DNA of 24,909 nt, from assembly GCA_003232595.1 (NCBI GenBank), contig QIIJ01000113.1:1-24909 (forward strand), written 5' to 3'. The stretch comes from Aurantimonadaceae bacterium (lineage in GTDB: Bacteria; Pseudomonadota; Alphaproteobacteria; Rhizobiales; Rhizobiaceae). A program made the translations under genes and the position numbers. The notes beneath the pieces were generated by a model that was not told where the DNA came from, made no database searches, and saw nothing but the letters and a program-made list of their open reading frames with translations. Numbering within the stretch: the first letter of the stretch is position 1; each line of letters starts with the position of its first letter. This document shows, piece by piece, positions 13,289-21,811 of this stretch.

Positions 13289-13834
13289 TTACTCTTCTGT
13301 TCCCACCAGGTCGCGACGGCGCGCCTGCAAGGTTGAATATTTGATTCCGCGCTGGGCTGCAATGTCGCGCGGGTGCATCTGCTTTTTCAGCGCATCAAAT
13401 GTGGCACGAACCATGTTGTAGGGGTTTGATGTGCCAATAGACTTTGCAACCACATCTGACATGCCAACGGTTTCGAATACCGCACGCATCGGTCCACCGG
13501 CAATGATGCCGGTTCCTGGAGGTGCTGCACGAAGAACCACCTTACCGGCACCATGCCGACCCTTAAGATCGTGGTGCAATGTACGGCCATCGCGCAAGGG
13601 TACAAAAATCATCTCACGCTTGGCAGCTTCCGACGCTTTACGGATAGCTTCCGGCACTTCACGTGCCTTGCCGTGACCAAAACCAACGCGACCCTTCTGG
13701 TCTCCCACAACCACAAGGGCTGCAAAACCAAAACGACGGCCACCCTTGACCACCTTGGCGACACGGTTGATGTGAACCAGTTTGTCAACGAACTCGCTCT
13801 CTTCGCGATCGTCTCTTTGCTGTCGTGGTGCCAT
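13289..13834 (-). CDS. rpsE: 30S ribosomal protein S5
   Basis: The 181-residue S5 lies at the 30S body-head junction near the decoding site and mRNA entry, and takes part in translational fidelity. The S5 signature HINRVAKVVKGGRRFGFAAL is followed by VVVGDQKGRVGFGHGKAREV and the domain with APPGTGIIAGGPMRAVFE. The ATG at 13834 gives the normal N-terminus MAPRQQRDDREESEFVDKL; the longer frame to 13867 starts with TTG and is rejected. The ribosome site is weak (GGTACAGGAT just upstream). The gap to rplR is 74 bases. Confidence 0.97.
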   Translation of the reverse strand: MAPRQQRDDREESEFVDKLVHINRVAKVVKGGRRFGFAALVVVGDQKGRVGFGHGKAREVPEAIRKASEAAKREMIFVPLRDGRTLHHDLKGRHGAGKVVLRAAPPGTGIIAGGPMRAVFETVGMSDVVAKSIGTSNPYNMVRATFDALKKQMHPRDIAAQRGIKYSTLQARRRDLVGTEE

Positions 13835-13908
13835 ATCCTGTACCTTTATTCTTTTCCGGAGCACCAAAAGTGTTCTTATGGCGAACTACTCTTGACTTGA
13901 ATTATAAG

Positions 13909-14268
13909 TTAGAAGCTCAAACCACCTTCACGGGCAGCCTCGGCCAAAGCCTTGACCCGACCATGAAAGAGATAGGAACCGCGGTCAAAGACCACTTCCT
14001 TGATACCGGCTTTTGTTGCACGCTCAGCGATCAGTTTGCCCACTGCCGATGCAGCGGCAACATCACCGCCCTTGCCTTTTTTAACAACACCTTTTTCAAG
14101 GGTTGACGCGGTAGCAAGTGTGCGCCCCTGTTCATCATCAATCACCTGCACATAGATATTTTGCAGCGAACGATGAACGCTCAGCCGTGCACGACCGTTA
14201 GCGACCTTCTTAAGGTCGCGACGAACACGTGCAGCACGGCGCTGTTTTGTTTTTGCAGAATTTGCCAT
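13909..14268 (-). CDS. rplR: 50S ribosomal protein L18
   Basis: The 119-residue L18 binds 5S rRNA with L5 and L25 in the central protuberance. The basic N-terminus KTKQRRAARVRRDLKKV is followed by RLSVHRSLQNIYVQVIDDEQ and the conserved VVFDRGSYLFHGRVKALAEA, ending AAREGGLSF. The length is normal for the family. It starts 12 bases after rplF. Confidence 0.98.
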   Translation of the reverse strand: MANSAKTKQRRAARVRRDLKKVANGRARLSVHRSLQNIYVQVIDDEQGRTLATASTLEKGVVKKGKGGDVAAASAVGKLIAERATKAGIKEVVFDRGSYLFHGRVKALAEAAREGGLSF

Positions 14269-14280
14269 TTCATCAATGCC

Positions 14281-14814
14281 TTATTTCTTCTTGCCTTCTT
14301 TGCGGAAGACATACTCGTCTGCATATTTCACACCTTTGCCCTTGTAGGGCTCCGGTGGGCGATATTTGCGAATTTCAGCCGCAACCTGACCAACTTTCTG
14401 TTTATCAAAGCCTGAAACCACGATCTCGGTCGGCTTTGTAACCTTGATGTCCACCCCTTCCGGCACATCGTAAAGCACCTCGTGGGAAAATCCGAGTAAC
14501 AATTGCAGCTTGTTGCCCTGCATTGCCGCGCGATAACCAACGCCGTTGATTTCCAGGGTTTTGGAAAATCCGTCTTTTACACCGGAGAGGGTGTTGGAAA
14601 TCATCGTGCGCGACATGCCCCACTGGGAACGTGCCACTTTGGTGTTGTTTTTCGGATCAACGCTGAACTTACCGTCTTCCAGTTTCACCAATACATCGTC
14701 ATTGACCACAAAGGACAATTCGCCCTTCGGACCTTTTGCGACAATTTTTTGTCCATCCAGTGTTGCGGTTACCCCTTCCGGGATCATCACTGGCTTTTTA
14801 CCTATCCGCGACAT
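14281..14814 (-). CDS. rplF: 50S ribosomal protein L6
   Basis: The 177-residue L6 has two similar domains and sits at the base of the L7/L12 stalk near the sarcin-ricin loop. It begins MSRIGKKPVMIPEGVTATLD and ends with the family signature PPEPYKGKGVKYADEYVFRK followed by EGKKK. The length is exactly typical. It lies 42 bases after rpsH and 12 before rplR. Confidence 0.99.
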   Translation of the reverse strand: MSRIGKKPVMIPEGVTATLDGQKIVAKGPKGELSFVVNDDVLVKLEDGKFSVDPKNNTKVARSQWGMSRTMISNTLSGVKDGFSKTLEINGVGYRAAMQGNKLQLLLGFSHEVLYDVPEGVDIKVTKPTEIVVSGFDKQKVGQVAAEIRKYRPPEPYKGKGVKYADEYVFRKEGKKK

Positions 14815-14856
14815 ATTTCTCTGCCTGTCTGGTTAAAGAAGTTTCGATGCAAGACC

Positions 14857-15255
14857 TTAGAAGATCTGACAAAGTACCTCACCACCTACATTTTGTTCCC
14901 GTGCATCATGATCGGCCATAACACCCTTGGGTGTTGAAAGGATGGAAACACCCAGACCATTCGCAACACGCGGGATTGATTTCACCGAGGAATAAACCCT
15001 GCGGCCCGGTTTTGAAACACGGGTAATTTCACGAATTACCGGCGCTCCTTCAAAATATTTAAGCTCGATATCAAACTCAGCCTTGCCGTTGTCATATTCT
15101 GTACGGGTATAGCCGCGGATGTAACCTTCCGCACTCAACACATCAAGCACATGTGCGCGAAGCGAAGAGGCAGGTGTGTTCACCTTCGACTTGCCGCGCA
15201 TCAGCGCATTGCGAATGCGGGTGAGCATGTCTCCAAGAGGATCAGTCATTGACAT
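14857..15255 (-). CDS. rpsH: 30S ribosomal protein S8
   Basis: The 132-residue S8 binds helix 21 of 16S rRNA as a primary assembly protein. It opens MSMTDPLGDMLTRIRNALMR and has the C-terminal signature RVANGLGVSILSTPKGVMAD. In E. coli, S8 represses the spc operon at the rplE start; here an equivalent site was not identified. It starts 12 bases after rpsN. Confidence 0.98.
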   Translation of the reverse strand: MSMTDPLGDMLTRIRNALMRGKSKVNTPASSLRAHVLDVLSAEGYIRGYTRTEYDNGKAEFDIELKYFEGAPVIREITRVSKPGRRVYSSVKSIPRVANGLGVSILSTPKGVMADHDAREQNVGGEVLCQIF

Positions 15256-15267
15256 AAGTATTCTCCC

Positions 15268-15573
15268 CTACCAGCTTGACTTGACGATGCCGGGAATTTT
15301 TCCCTGCGAACCAAGTTCACGTAAAGCAATACGTGACATTCTCAACTTGCGATAATAGGCCCGCGGTCTGCCCGAGATTTCGCAACGGTTGCGAATACGG
15401 GTTTTGCTTGAACTGCGGGGCAGTTCGTTGAGCTTCAATTGTGCGCGAAAACGCTCATCCATCGGCAATTTCTTGTCGGTGGTGATTGCTTTCAGTGCGG
15501 CACGTTTGGCGGCATATCTATCCACCAATCTGCGCACCTTCTTGCCTTTTTCGACCGCGCTTACCTTCGCCAT
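15268..15573 (-). CDS. rpsN: 30S ribosomal protein S14 (zinc-free type)
   Basis: The 101-residue S14 lies in the 30S head. It has the signature CEISGRPRAYYRKLRMSRIA and ends GKIPGIVKSSW. Only one cysteine is present, so it is the long 'C-minus' form without the CxxC zinc ribbon, as usual in proteobacteria. It lies 51 bases after rplE and 12 before rpsH. Confidence 0.98.
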   Translation of the reverse strand: MAKVSAVEKGKKVRRLVDRYAAKRAALKAITTDKKLPMDERFRAQLKLNELPRSSSKTRIRNRCEISGRPRAYYRKLRMSRIALRELGSQGKIPGIVKSSW

Positions 15574-15624
15574 CTTTTAATCCTTTTGTTCGTCTGCCGT
15601 TACGACTGCGCCAGTATCGGCACC

Positions 15625-16182
15625 TTATTCGGGAAACGGGAAATTAAATGCGGCAAGCAGAGCGCGCGCCTCATCATCCGTATCAGCCGTCGTACACACG
15701 ATGACGTCCATGCCCCAGATTTCGTCCACCTTATCGTAGTCAATTTCCGGAAACACAATGTGTTCCTTGATGCCCATGGCAAAGTTGCCGCGCCCATCAA
15801 AGCTTTTCGGGTTTAGTCCACGAAAGTCACGTACTCGCGGAAGCGCGATGTTTACGAGACGATCAAGGAAATCATACATTCTTGTACCGCGCAGAGTAAC
15901 CTTTGCACCAAGCGGCATGTCTTCACGCACCTTGAAAGTCGCAATCGACTTCTTGGCCCGGGTGACAACCGCCTTTTGACCGGCAATCAGGCTAAGATCA
16001 GCTGCAGCCAGCCGTGCCTTTTTTGAGTCAGAAGTAGACTCGCCAATGCCCATATTCAGCACGACCTTGTCGATACGTGGCATCTGCATCGAATTCTTAT
16101 AGCCAAACTGCTCAAGCATTTTCGGCACAACGACTGCCGAATAGTGCTTTTTAAGGCGTGGCTCGTAATTTGCCTCAGCCAT
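15625..16182 (-). CDS. rplE: 50S ribosomal protein L5
   Basis: The 185-residue L5 binds 5S rRNA in the central protuberance and contacts the 30S head and P-site tRNA. It includes MPRIDKVVLNMGIGESTSDS, the GTRMYDFLDRLVNIALPRVR stretch, and the C-terminal VDEIWGMDVIVCTTADTDDE. Its ATG lies inside the end of rplX (8-base overlap), which suggests translational coupling. Confidence 0.99.
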   Translation of the reverse strand: MAEANYEPRLKKHYSAVVVPKMLEQFGYKNSMQMPRIDKVVLNMGIGESTSDSKKARLAAADLSLIAGQKAVVTRAKKSIATFKVREDMPLGAKVTLRGTRMYDFLDRLVNIALPRVRDFRGLNPKSFDGRGNFAMGIKEHIVFPEIDYDKVDEIWGMDVIVCTTADTDDEARALLAAFNFPFPE

Positions 16183-16489
16183 CGATCACGTCTCCAGAAC
16201 GTTTTGCGAACCGGACCTTGCGGCCGTCGTCTGTTACTTTAAAGCCAACCCTTGTGGGTTTGCCGTCTTTGGGGTCTGCAATCGCAATATTCGACAGCTG
16301 AATTGCAGCTTCCTTTGTTATAATGCCGGCTTCCTGGGACTGGCTCTGACGCATATGGCGTTTCACCATGTTGATGCCTTGAACAATCGCCTTGCCATCT
16401 TTCGGCATGATAGTGACAACATTGCCCTTGCGGCCTTTGTCCTTTCCGGTCAAAACGACAACTTCGTCGCCTTTACGTATCTTTTGCAT
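16175..16489 (-). CDS. rplX: 50S ribosomal protein L24
   Basis: The 104-residue L24 is an early 50S assembly initiator near the tunnel exit. The KOW motif KIRKGDEVVVLTGKDKGRKG is at the N-terminus, followed by VQGINMVKRHMRQSQSQEAG. Its stop is inside the rplE start region (8-base overlap). It starts 12 bases after rplN. Confidence 0.98.
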   Translation of the reverse strand: MQKIRKGDEVVVLTGKDKGRKGNVVTIMPKDGKAIVQGINMVKRHMRQSQSQEAGIITKEAAIQLSNIAIADPKDGKPTRVGFKVTDDGRKVRFAKRSGDVIDG

Positions 16490-16501
16490 ATCGATGCTTC
16501 C

Positions 16502-16870
16502 TTACAGTACTTCTGGAGCCAACGAGATGATCTTCATGTGCCTTTTGGCACGAAGTTCACGTGGCACGGGCCCAAAAATACGGGTACCAATGGGTTCTTT
16601 CTTGGCATCAACCAACACGGCAGCGTTGCCATCAAAACGGATGACACTGCCATCTGCGCGTTGAATGTCCTTGCGGGTACGCACTACAATTGCCTTGGCC
16701 ACATCACCCTTCTTCACGCGACCGCGCGGAATGGCTTCCTTGATGGATACAACAATCATGTCACCCACAGATGCATATTTGCGTTTTGAGCCGCCAAGCA
16801 CCTTGATGCACATGACACGGCGAGCGCCTGAATTATCAGCAACTTCGAGGTTGGACTGCATCTGAATCAT
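16502..16870 (-). CDS. rplN: 50S ribosomal protein L14
   Basis: The 122-residue L14 lies at the subunit interface and binds the silencing factor RsfS in many bacteria. It begins MIQMQSNLEVADNSGARRVM and ends REKL-like RELRAKRHMKIISLAPEVL, both conserved. The gap before it (79 bases after rpsQ) is longer than most in the cluster and holds a perfect hairpin. In E. coli rplN begins the spc operon. Confidence 0.99.
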   Translation of the reverse strand: MIQMQSNLEVADNSGARRVMCIKVLGGSKRKYASVGDMIVVSIKEAIPRGRVKKGDVAKAIVVRTRKDIQRADGSVIRFDGNAAVLVDAKKEPIGTRIFGPVPRELRAKRHMKIISLAPEVL

Positions 16871-16891
16871 ATCGGTTCTTCTTTTTTACCC

Positions 16892-16907
16892 GGTAGCCCC
16901 TGCTACC
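16892..16907 (-). promoter_or_regulatory. Hairpin at the S10/spc junction before rplN
   Basis: GGTAGC and GCTACC form a perfect 6-bp stem with a 4-base loop, 21 bases before the rplN ATG. On the minus strand it is followed by GGGTAAAAAAG, so it is not an intrinsic terminator. Its place at the S10-spc boundary makes a regulatory or processing role possible. Confidence 0.4.
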
Positions 16908-16949
16908 TCATGTCGTGGTTTGTTGAGTGCCAGCTTGCGCCAAACCCTA

Positions 16950-17192
16950 CTATGCGCTCTTCAAGTCATCTAAGATAATCCAGCGCTTATCCTTTGAAAT
17001 TGGGCGGCTTTCCTGAATCGAAACCCGGTCACCAACCTTCTTCACATTGCCCTCGTCATGGGCCTTGTAGTTCTTTGAGCGACGAACGGTCTTTTTATAC
17101 AGTGGATGGGTGAAACGGCGTTCAACCTTTACGACCACTGTTTTATTGTTCTTGTCACTGACAACAGTGCCCTGCAAAATTCGTTTAGGCAT
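16950..17192 (-). CDS. rpsQ: 30S ribosomal protein S17
   Basis: The 80-residue S17 is a primary 16S rRNA-binding OB-fold protein of the 30S body. It begins MPKRILQGTVVSDKNNKTVV and has the signature GDRVSIQESRPISKDKRWII. It lies 12 bases after rpmC and ends the S10-type block. Confidence 0.98.
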   Translation of the reverse strand: MPKRILQGTVVSDKNNKTVVVKVERRFTHPLYKKTVRRSKNYKAHDEGNVKKVGDRVSIQESRPISKDKRWIILDDLKSA

Positions 17193-17204
17193 GTTCTTGT
17201 TCCT

Positions 17205-17408
17205 TTATGCCTGTGCGGCTTCTGCCTGCTTTACACGGGCGATGGTTTGCAAACGGGCAATATCGCGGCGAACCTGACGCACCCGAGAGGTGTTTTCAAG
17301 CTGGCCGGTGGCCCGCTGAAAACGCAAATTAAACTGTTCTTTTTTCAACTTCACCAACTCGTCTTTAAGCTGGTCATCTGTCATTGCACGAATGTCGCTG
17401 GGCTTCAT
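17205..17408 (-). CDS. rpmC: 50S ribosomal protein L29
   Basis: The 67-residue L29 is a small helical protein at the polypeptide exit, next to L23. It begins MKPSDIRAMTDDQLKDELVK and has LKKEQFNLRFQRATGQLENT, the conserved centre, with a short extra tail VKQAEAAQA. It starts 28 bases after rplP. Confidence 0.97.
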   Translation of the reverse strand: MKPSDIRAMTDDQLKDELVKLKKEQFNLRFQRATGQLENTSRVRQVRRDIARLQTIARVKQAEAAQA

Positions 17409-17436
17409 CGCCTCAACCTTTCATGGTCTTTTTAAA

Positions 17437-17850
17437 CTAGTCAGCCGAACGCTGAACAAATCGGGTTTTGATCGGCAGTTTCATCGCACCAAGACGAAGC
17501 GCCTCGCGGGCAACGGTCTCATTGACCCCGTCGATCTCAAACATAATACGCCCGGGTGCGACACGGGCAGCCCAATATTCCGGAGTCCCCTTGCCCTTGC
17601 CCATGCGAACCTCGGTTGGTTTCTTGGAGATTGGCACGTCCGGGAAAATCCTGATCCAGACACGACCGGCACGTTTCATATGACGGGTAATTGCACGACG
17701 GGCAGCCTCAATCTGCCGGGCGGTAATACGCTCGGGTTCCTGGGCCTTCAGTCCGTAGGCACCGAAAGTCAAACTGGTTCCACCTTTGGCATTGCCATGG
17801 ATACGGCCCTTGTGTTGCTTTCGAAATTTGGTGCGCTTTGGTTGCAGCAT
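17437..17850 (-). CDS. rplP: 50S ribosomal protein L16
   Basis: The 137-residue L16 organises the A-site and the peptidyl-transferase region. It begins MLQPKRTKFRKQHKGRIHGN and has the signature RVWIRIFPDVPISKKPTEVR followed by MGKGKGTPEYWAARVAPGRI. Length is exact for the family. It lies 18 bases after rpsC. Confidence 0.99.
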   Translation of the reverse strand: MLQPKRTKFRKQHKGRIHGNAKGGTSLTFGAYGLKAQEPERITARQIEAARRAITRHMKRAGRVWIRIFPDVPISKKPTEVRMGKGKGTPEYWAARVAPGRIMFEIDGVNETVAREALRLGAMKLPIKTRFVQRSAD

Positions 17851-17868
17851 CTTTTCGTTTCCTCAATC

Positions 17869-18591
17869 TTAGCGGCGGCCACCGCCGCCTTCGCGACGTC
17901 GCCCACCACCAGAACCCTGTTCCTGACCCTCAATGGCGCGGCGTTCAGAAGCCATGGGATCATGCTCCAGAATCTCGCCCTTGAAGATCCAAACCTTGAC
18001 GCCGCAAATACCATAGGCAGTAGCAGCTTCGGCTGTGCCATAATCAATATCAGCACGCATTGTGTGAAGCGGTACGCGGCCTTCGCGGTACCACTCCATG
18101 CGTGCAATTTCAGCACCACCCAGACGACCGCCACAATTGATACGAATACCGCCGGCACCAAGACGCATGGCGGACTGAACCGCCCGCTTCATCGCACGGC
18201 GGAATGCAACACGGCGTTCAAGCTGCTGGGCAATGGACTGGGCAACGATGGTTGCATCCATTTCCGGCTTGCGAATTTCAACGATATTCAGATGTACTTC
18301 TGAACTGGTCATCTTCGCGATTTTCTGCTTCAGCTTTTCAATATCCGCACCCTTTTTACCGATGATAATACCGGGACGGGCAGAATGGATGGTGATGCGA
18401 CATTTCTTGTGCGGACGCTCAATCACCACCTTGGCAATGGAAGCCGCTTTCAGTTCTTTTTCGATGAACTCCCGAATTTTAATATCCTGGTGCAACAGCT
18501 CACCATATTCACCCTTGTTGGCAAACCATCTGGAATCCCAGGTGCGGTTGATACCAAGGCGAAAACTGATTGGATTGATTTTTTGACCCAT
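17869..18591 (-). CDS. rpsC: 30S ribosomal protein S3
   Basis: The 240-residue S3 lines the mRNA entry with S4 and S5. It opens MGQKINPISFRLGINRTWDS. A KH domain has the GxxG loop IIIGKKGADIEKLK, and the C-terminal domain has RMGAGGI-like RLGAGGIRINCGGRLGGAEI. The tail is rich in glycine and arginine (GSGGGRRREGGGGRR), a common variable end in alphaproteobacteria. Its ATG overlaps the rplV stop by one base (TAATG). Confidence 0.99.
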   Translation of the reverse strand: MGQKINPISFRLGINRTWDSRWFANKGEYGELLHQDIKIREFIEKELKAASIAKVVIERPHKKCRITIHSARPGIIIGKKGADIEKLKQKIAKMTSSEVHLNIVEIRKPEMDATIVAQSIAQQLERRVAFRRAMKRAVQSAMRLGAGGIRINCGGRLGGAEIARMEWYREGRVPLHTMRADIDYGTAEAATAYGICGVKVWIFKGEILEHDPMASERRAIEGQEQGSGGGRRREGGGGRR

Positions 18592-19001
18592 TACGCAGCC
18601 TCCTCAACGGAATCGTCACTTGCTTCTTCTTCGTCAACTTCACGAACGATGATGGTCAGATGGGAAAACGGCTTTAAAATCCGGCTGGATTTACCGCGGC
18701 CACGGGCCATAAAACGTTTCATCACAAGTGCCTTGCCCACATGGGCCTCGACAACGATCAGGCTGTCCACATCGAGATCATGGTTGTTTTCGGCATTGGC
18801 AACAGCAGAAAGCAGGCACTTGCGCACGGTCTCGGCAATCCGTTTGCGCGAGAAGGAAAGATCAGCCAGGGCTGTATTTACCTTCTTGCCACGAATGGTC
18901 GCCGCAACCAGATTGAGTTTCTGCGGGCTGACACGAATGGTGCGGTGCACCGCTTTCGCCTCGATATCTGTGAGCGCGCGATCGCGCTTTGGCTTGCCCA
19001 T
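18591..19001 (-). CDS. rplV: 50S ribosomal protein L22
   Basis: The 136-residue L22 lines the exit tunnel with L4 through a long hairpin. Conserved parts are VRVSPQKL-like IRVSPQKLNLVAATIRGKKV, the central AVANAENNHDLDVDSLIVVE, and MKRFMARGRGKSSRILKPFS. It ends with an acidic tail (VDEEEASDDSVEEAA) that goes a little beyond the usual family end. It starts two bases after rpsS and overlaps rpsC by one base. Confidence 0.98.
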   Translation of the reverse strand: MGKPKRDRALTDIEAKAVHRTIRVSPQKLNLVAATIRGKKVNTALADLSFSRKRIAETVRKCLLSAVANAENNHDLDVDSLIVVEAHVGKALVMKRFMARGRGKSSRILKPFSHLTIIVREVDEEEASDDSVEEAA

Positions 19002-19003
19002 CG

Positions 19004-19282
19004 TTAATTCCTTCTGGCCTTCTTGTCGGCAGCGTGGCCGTAATAGGTCCGTGTGGGTGAAAACTCACCAAATTTATGTCCAACCATGTCTTCTGACACG
19101 GATACGGGCACGTGCTTGTGGCCATTATAGACGCCGAATGTCAGGCCGACGAACTGTGGCAGGATTGTTGAACGCCTGCTCCAGGTCTTGATAACTTCAT
19201 TGCGGCCTGAATTACGGACCTTCTCAGCTTTCTTGAGAAGATAACCGTCAACAAATGGGCCTTTCCAAATTGAACGAGACAC
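19004..19282 (-). CDS. rpsS: 30S ribosomal protein S19
   Basis: The 92-residue S19 lies in the 30S head with S13. It begins MSRSIWKGPFVDGYLLKKAE and has the signature TFGVYNGHKHVPVSVSEDMV followed by GHKFGEFSPTRTYYGHAADK. Length is normal. It lies 12 bases after rplB and two before rplV. Confidence 0.99.
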   Translation of the reverse strand: MSRSIWKGPFVDGYLLKKAEKVRNSGRNEVIKTWSRRSTILPQFVGLTFGVYNGHKHVPVSVSEDMVGHKFGEFSPTRTYYGHAADKKARRN

Positions 19283-19294
19283 GTTTCGCTATCC

Positions 19295-20128
19295 TTACTT
19301 CTTGCGCTGGTGACGTGAGCGCATAATGAATTTATCAGTGGTCTTGTTGGACCTGGTACGTTTGCCCTTGGTTGGCTTGCCCCAGGGTGAAACCGGATGA
19401 CGGCCACCGGAGGTTCGGCCCTCACCACCGCCGTGGGGGTGATCAACCGGGTTCATGGCAACACCGCGAACAGATGGACGACGGCCAAGCCAGCGCGAAC
19501 GCCCTGCCTTGCCAAGATTGGTATTGGAATTATCCGGGTTGGAAACAGCACCGACCGTTGCCATGCAGCTTGCCAGGATCAGTCTTTGCTCACCTGAATT
19601 CAGACGGAGAATGGCATAGGTACCATCGCGACCAACCAACTGGGCGTATGTTCCAGCAGAACGGGCAATCTGACCGCCCTTGCCGGGCTTCATTTCAACA
19701 TTGTGAACAATCGTGCCCACCGGAACTGCCGAAAGCGGCATCGCATTACCGGGTTTTACGTCAGCAGACTCAGCAGCAATCACCTTGTCACCGGCAGTAA
19801 GACGCTGAGGTGCAAGAATATAGGCCAGCTCACCGTCTGCATATTTAAGCAGAGCTATATAAGCGGTGCGGTTCGGATCGTATTCGATACGCTCAACTGT
19901 CGCTTCAACATCAAATTTTCTGCGTTTAAAGTCGATCTTGCGATAGGTGCGCTTGTGCCCGCCGCCAATATGACGTGATGTCATGCGGCCAAGGTTGTTG
20001 CGACCACCGCTTTTAGACAGACCCTCGGTCAAATTCTTGACCGGCTTGCCTTTCCACAGTCCACTGCGTTCAACTGTTACAAGCTGACGTTGCCCCGGTG
20101 TCGTTGGATTGTATTTTTTCAATGCCAT
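19295..20128 (-). CDS. rplB: 50S ribosomal protein L2
   Basis: The 277-residue L2 is needed for subunit association and for the peptidyl-transferase centre. It begins MALKKYNPTTPGQRQLVTVE, and the C-terminal part has the conserved RGVAMNPVDHPHGGGEGRTS with the histidines near the catalytic centre, then GRHPVSPWGKPTKG. Length is typical. It lies 44 bases after rplW. Confidence 0.99.
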   Translation of the reverse strand: MALKKYNPTTPGQRQLVTVERSGLWKGKPVKNLTEGLSKSGGRNNLGRMTSRHIGGGHKRTYRKIDFKRRKFDVEATVERIEYDPNRTAYIALLKYADGELAYILAPQRLTAGDKVIAAESADVKPGNAMPLSAVPVGTIVHNVEMKPGKGGQIARSAGTYAQLVGRDGTYAILRLNSGEQRLILASCMATVGAVSNPDNSNTNLGKAGRSRWLGRRPSVRGVAMNPVDHPHGGGEGRTSGGRHPVSPWGKPTKGKRTRSNKTTDKFIMRSRHQRKK

Positions 20129-20172
20129 CGTAATATTCCAGCTAACCCCAAGAGGCTTTACCAGGCCTCTTT

Positions 20173-20466
20173 CTACAGTCCCGTTGTCACATCGATCGAC
20201 TGGCCATCAACCAGTGTTACAACTGCTTTTTTCACATCACTTTGTTTGCCCAGATGGCCACGAAAGCGCTTGACCTTACCCTTGCGAACAAGCGTATTGA
20301 CGCTCTTGACCTTGACCCCGAACAATTCCTCGACTGCCCGCTTGATTTCAGGTTTTGTTGCATCGGGGGCGACATTGAAAATGATCTTGTCATGCTCCGA
20401 TGCCATGGTCGCCTTTTCGGTGATCGCCGGAGAGCGGATCACATCATATTTATGGATCTCACTCAT
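20173..20466 (-). CDS. rplW: 50S ribosomal protein L23
   Basis: The 97-residue L23 is the docking site for trigger factor and SRP at the exit tunnel. It begins with YDVIRSPAITEKATMASEHD and has VKSVNTLVRKGKVKRFRGHL. Its ATG overlaps the rplD stop by four bases (ATGA), so translation is probably coupled. Confidence 0.98.
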   Translation of the reverse strand: MSEIHKYDVIRSPAITEKATMASEHDKIIFNVAPDATKPEIKRAVEELFGVKVKSVNTLVRKGKVKRFRGHLGKQSDVKKAVVTLVDGQSIDVTTGL

Positions 20467-21083
20467 TTGAAACGCTCCTCAAGGGCATCCACGGCTGATT
20501 TGGTCAATACCAGCTTGCCACGACGAAGAATGTCATAAACATTGATGCCCTGGATCGGAAGCACATCAATATTTGGGATGTTACGGGCTGCAAGCTGGAA
20601 GTTTTTATCAACTTCCGCACCACAGATCACCAGCACATTCGACCAGCCGAGTTTTTCCAGTTTGGTGCGAAGTACAGATGTCTTTGGTTCCTTGGCCACC
20701 ACATCATCAACAACAACAAGGGTTTCTTCCTTAACCTTGCTGGAAAGCGCGTGACGAAGTGCAAGAGCGCGAAATTTTTTGGTCAAACCATGGGAGTGGT
20801 CACGGGTATCGGGGCCATGGGCTTTGCCACCACCACGAAACTGGGGAGCAGAGGCCGCATGGTGACGGGCATTGCCGGTGCCTTTTTGGCGGTACATCTT
20901 GGCGCCTGTACGATTAACATCGGATCGGCCCAAAGTCTGGTGATTACCGGACCGGCGCTTGGCCAGTTGATAACGAACCATGCGTTGCAGAATGTCGGCG
21001 CGAGGATCAAGACCAAAGACCGTTTCGGAAAGCGACACCTTGCCGGAAGCTTTGCCTTCAAGTGTGGTGACAGAAAGTTCCAT
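20463..21083 (-). CDS. rplD: 50S ribosomal protein L4
   Basis: The 206-residue L4 reaches into the exit tunnel. The loop RTGAKMYRQKGTGNARHHAA is the conserved extended part, followed by PQFRGGGKAHGPDTRDHSHG. The C-terminal domain ends NVYDILRRGKLVLTKSAVDA. In E. coli, L4 represses the S10 operon; whether it does so here is open. It overlaps rplC by one base and rplW by four. Confidence 0.98.
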   Translation of the reverse strand: MELSVTTLEGKASGKVSLSETVFGLDPRADILQRMVRYQLAKRRSGNHQTLGRSDVNRTGAKMYRQKGTGNARHHAASAPQFRGGGKAHGPDTRDHSHGLTKKFRALALRHALSSKVKEETLVVVDDVVAKEPKTSVLRTKLEKLGWSNVLVICGAEVDKNFQLAARNIPNIDVLPIQGINVYDILRRGKLVLTKSAVDALEERFK

Positions 21084-21811
21084 TACGCGTCTCCCTCACT
21101 CGATACTTCCGGGGCAGCAGCTTCACTGGCCGAGCCATTGCTGCGAATTGCAGCAGGAAGCGGTGCATCGGCAGGACGGGCTTTCTTGACCGCATCACGA
21201 ACCATAATCCATGCACCCTTGGAACCGGGAACAGCACCCTTGATCAGAATAAGCCCCCGTTCAACATCAGTCTTTACAACTTCCACATTCTGGGTGGTGA
21301 CACGGGTCGCACCCATATGACCGGCCATTCTTTTGCCTTTGAAAACCTTACCCGGATCCTGGCACTGGCCGGTTGAACCGTGCGAACGGTGTGATACGGA
21401 AACACCATGGGAGGCGCGAAGGCCCTTAAAATTATGACGCTTCATTGCGCCGGCAAAGCCCTTGCCAATGGAAGTTCCGGTAACATCAACCTTCTGGCCA
21501 GGTATAAAATGGTCAGCAGTGATTTCCGCGCCCACGTCAACCATGTTTTCCGGCGACACGCGAAATTCAGCAAGTTTGCGCTTTGGCTCGACTTTGGCAA
21601 CCGCAAAATGGCCGCGCATTGGCTTGGTCACATTTTTGACCTTGGCCGTGCCAACACCGAGTTGCAGTGCCGTGTAACCGTTCTTTTCATCCGTCTTTTG
21701 CGAAACGACCTGGCAATTCTCCATCCGGAGAACTGTCACAGGGACATTTACACCGTCATCGGTGTATATGCGGGTCATTCCCACCTTCTGTGCAATCACA
21801 CCTGAACGCAT
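21083..21811 (-). CDS. rplC: 50S ribosomal protein L3
   Basis: The 242-residue L3 is one of the first proteins to bind 23S rRNA and reaches toward the peptidyl-transferase centre. It begins MRSGVIAQKVGMTRIYTDDG and has HRSHGSTGQCQDPGKVFKGK, in which the Gln of GSTGQ is the site methylated by PrmB in E. coli, then RMAGHMG. A tail of about 30 residues, rich in Ala, Ser and Glu, follows the core, as in other alphaproteobacteria. A 156-base gap separates it from rpsJ. Confidence 0.98.
   Translation of the reverse strand: MRSGVIAQKVGMTRIYTDDGVNVPVTVLRMENCQVVSQKTDEKNGYTALQLGVGTAKVKNVTKPMRGHFAVAKVEPKRKLAEFRVSPENMVDVGAEITADHFIPGQKVDVTGTSIGKGFAGAMKRHNFKGLRASHGVSVSHRSHGSTGQCQDPGKVFKGKRMAGHMGATRVTTQNVEVVKTDVERGLILIKGAVPGSKGAWIMVRDAVKKARPADAPLPAAIRSNGSASEAAAPEVSSEGDA

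Noticed and set aside
13835..13867. Longer N-terminus for rpsE beginning at 13867
   Set aside because: TTG start and residues not seen in S5; ATG at 13834 is the family start.
16892..16907. Intrinsic terminator between rpsQ and rplN
   Set aside because: On the transcribed strand the hairpin is followed by GGGTAAAAAAG, not by U; kept only as a hairpin.
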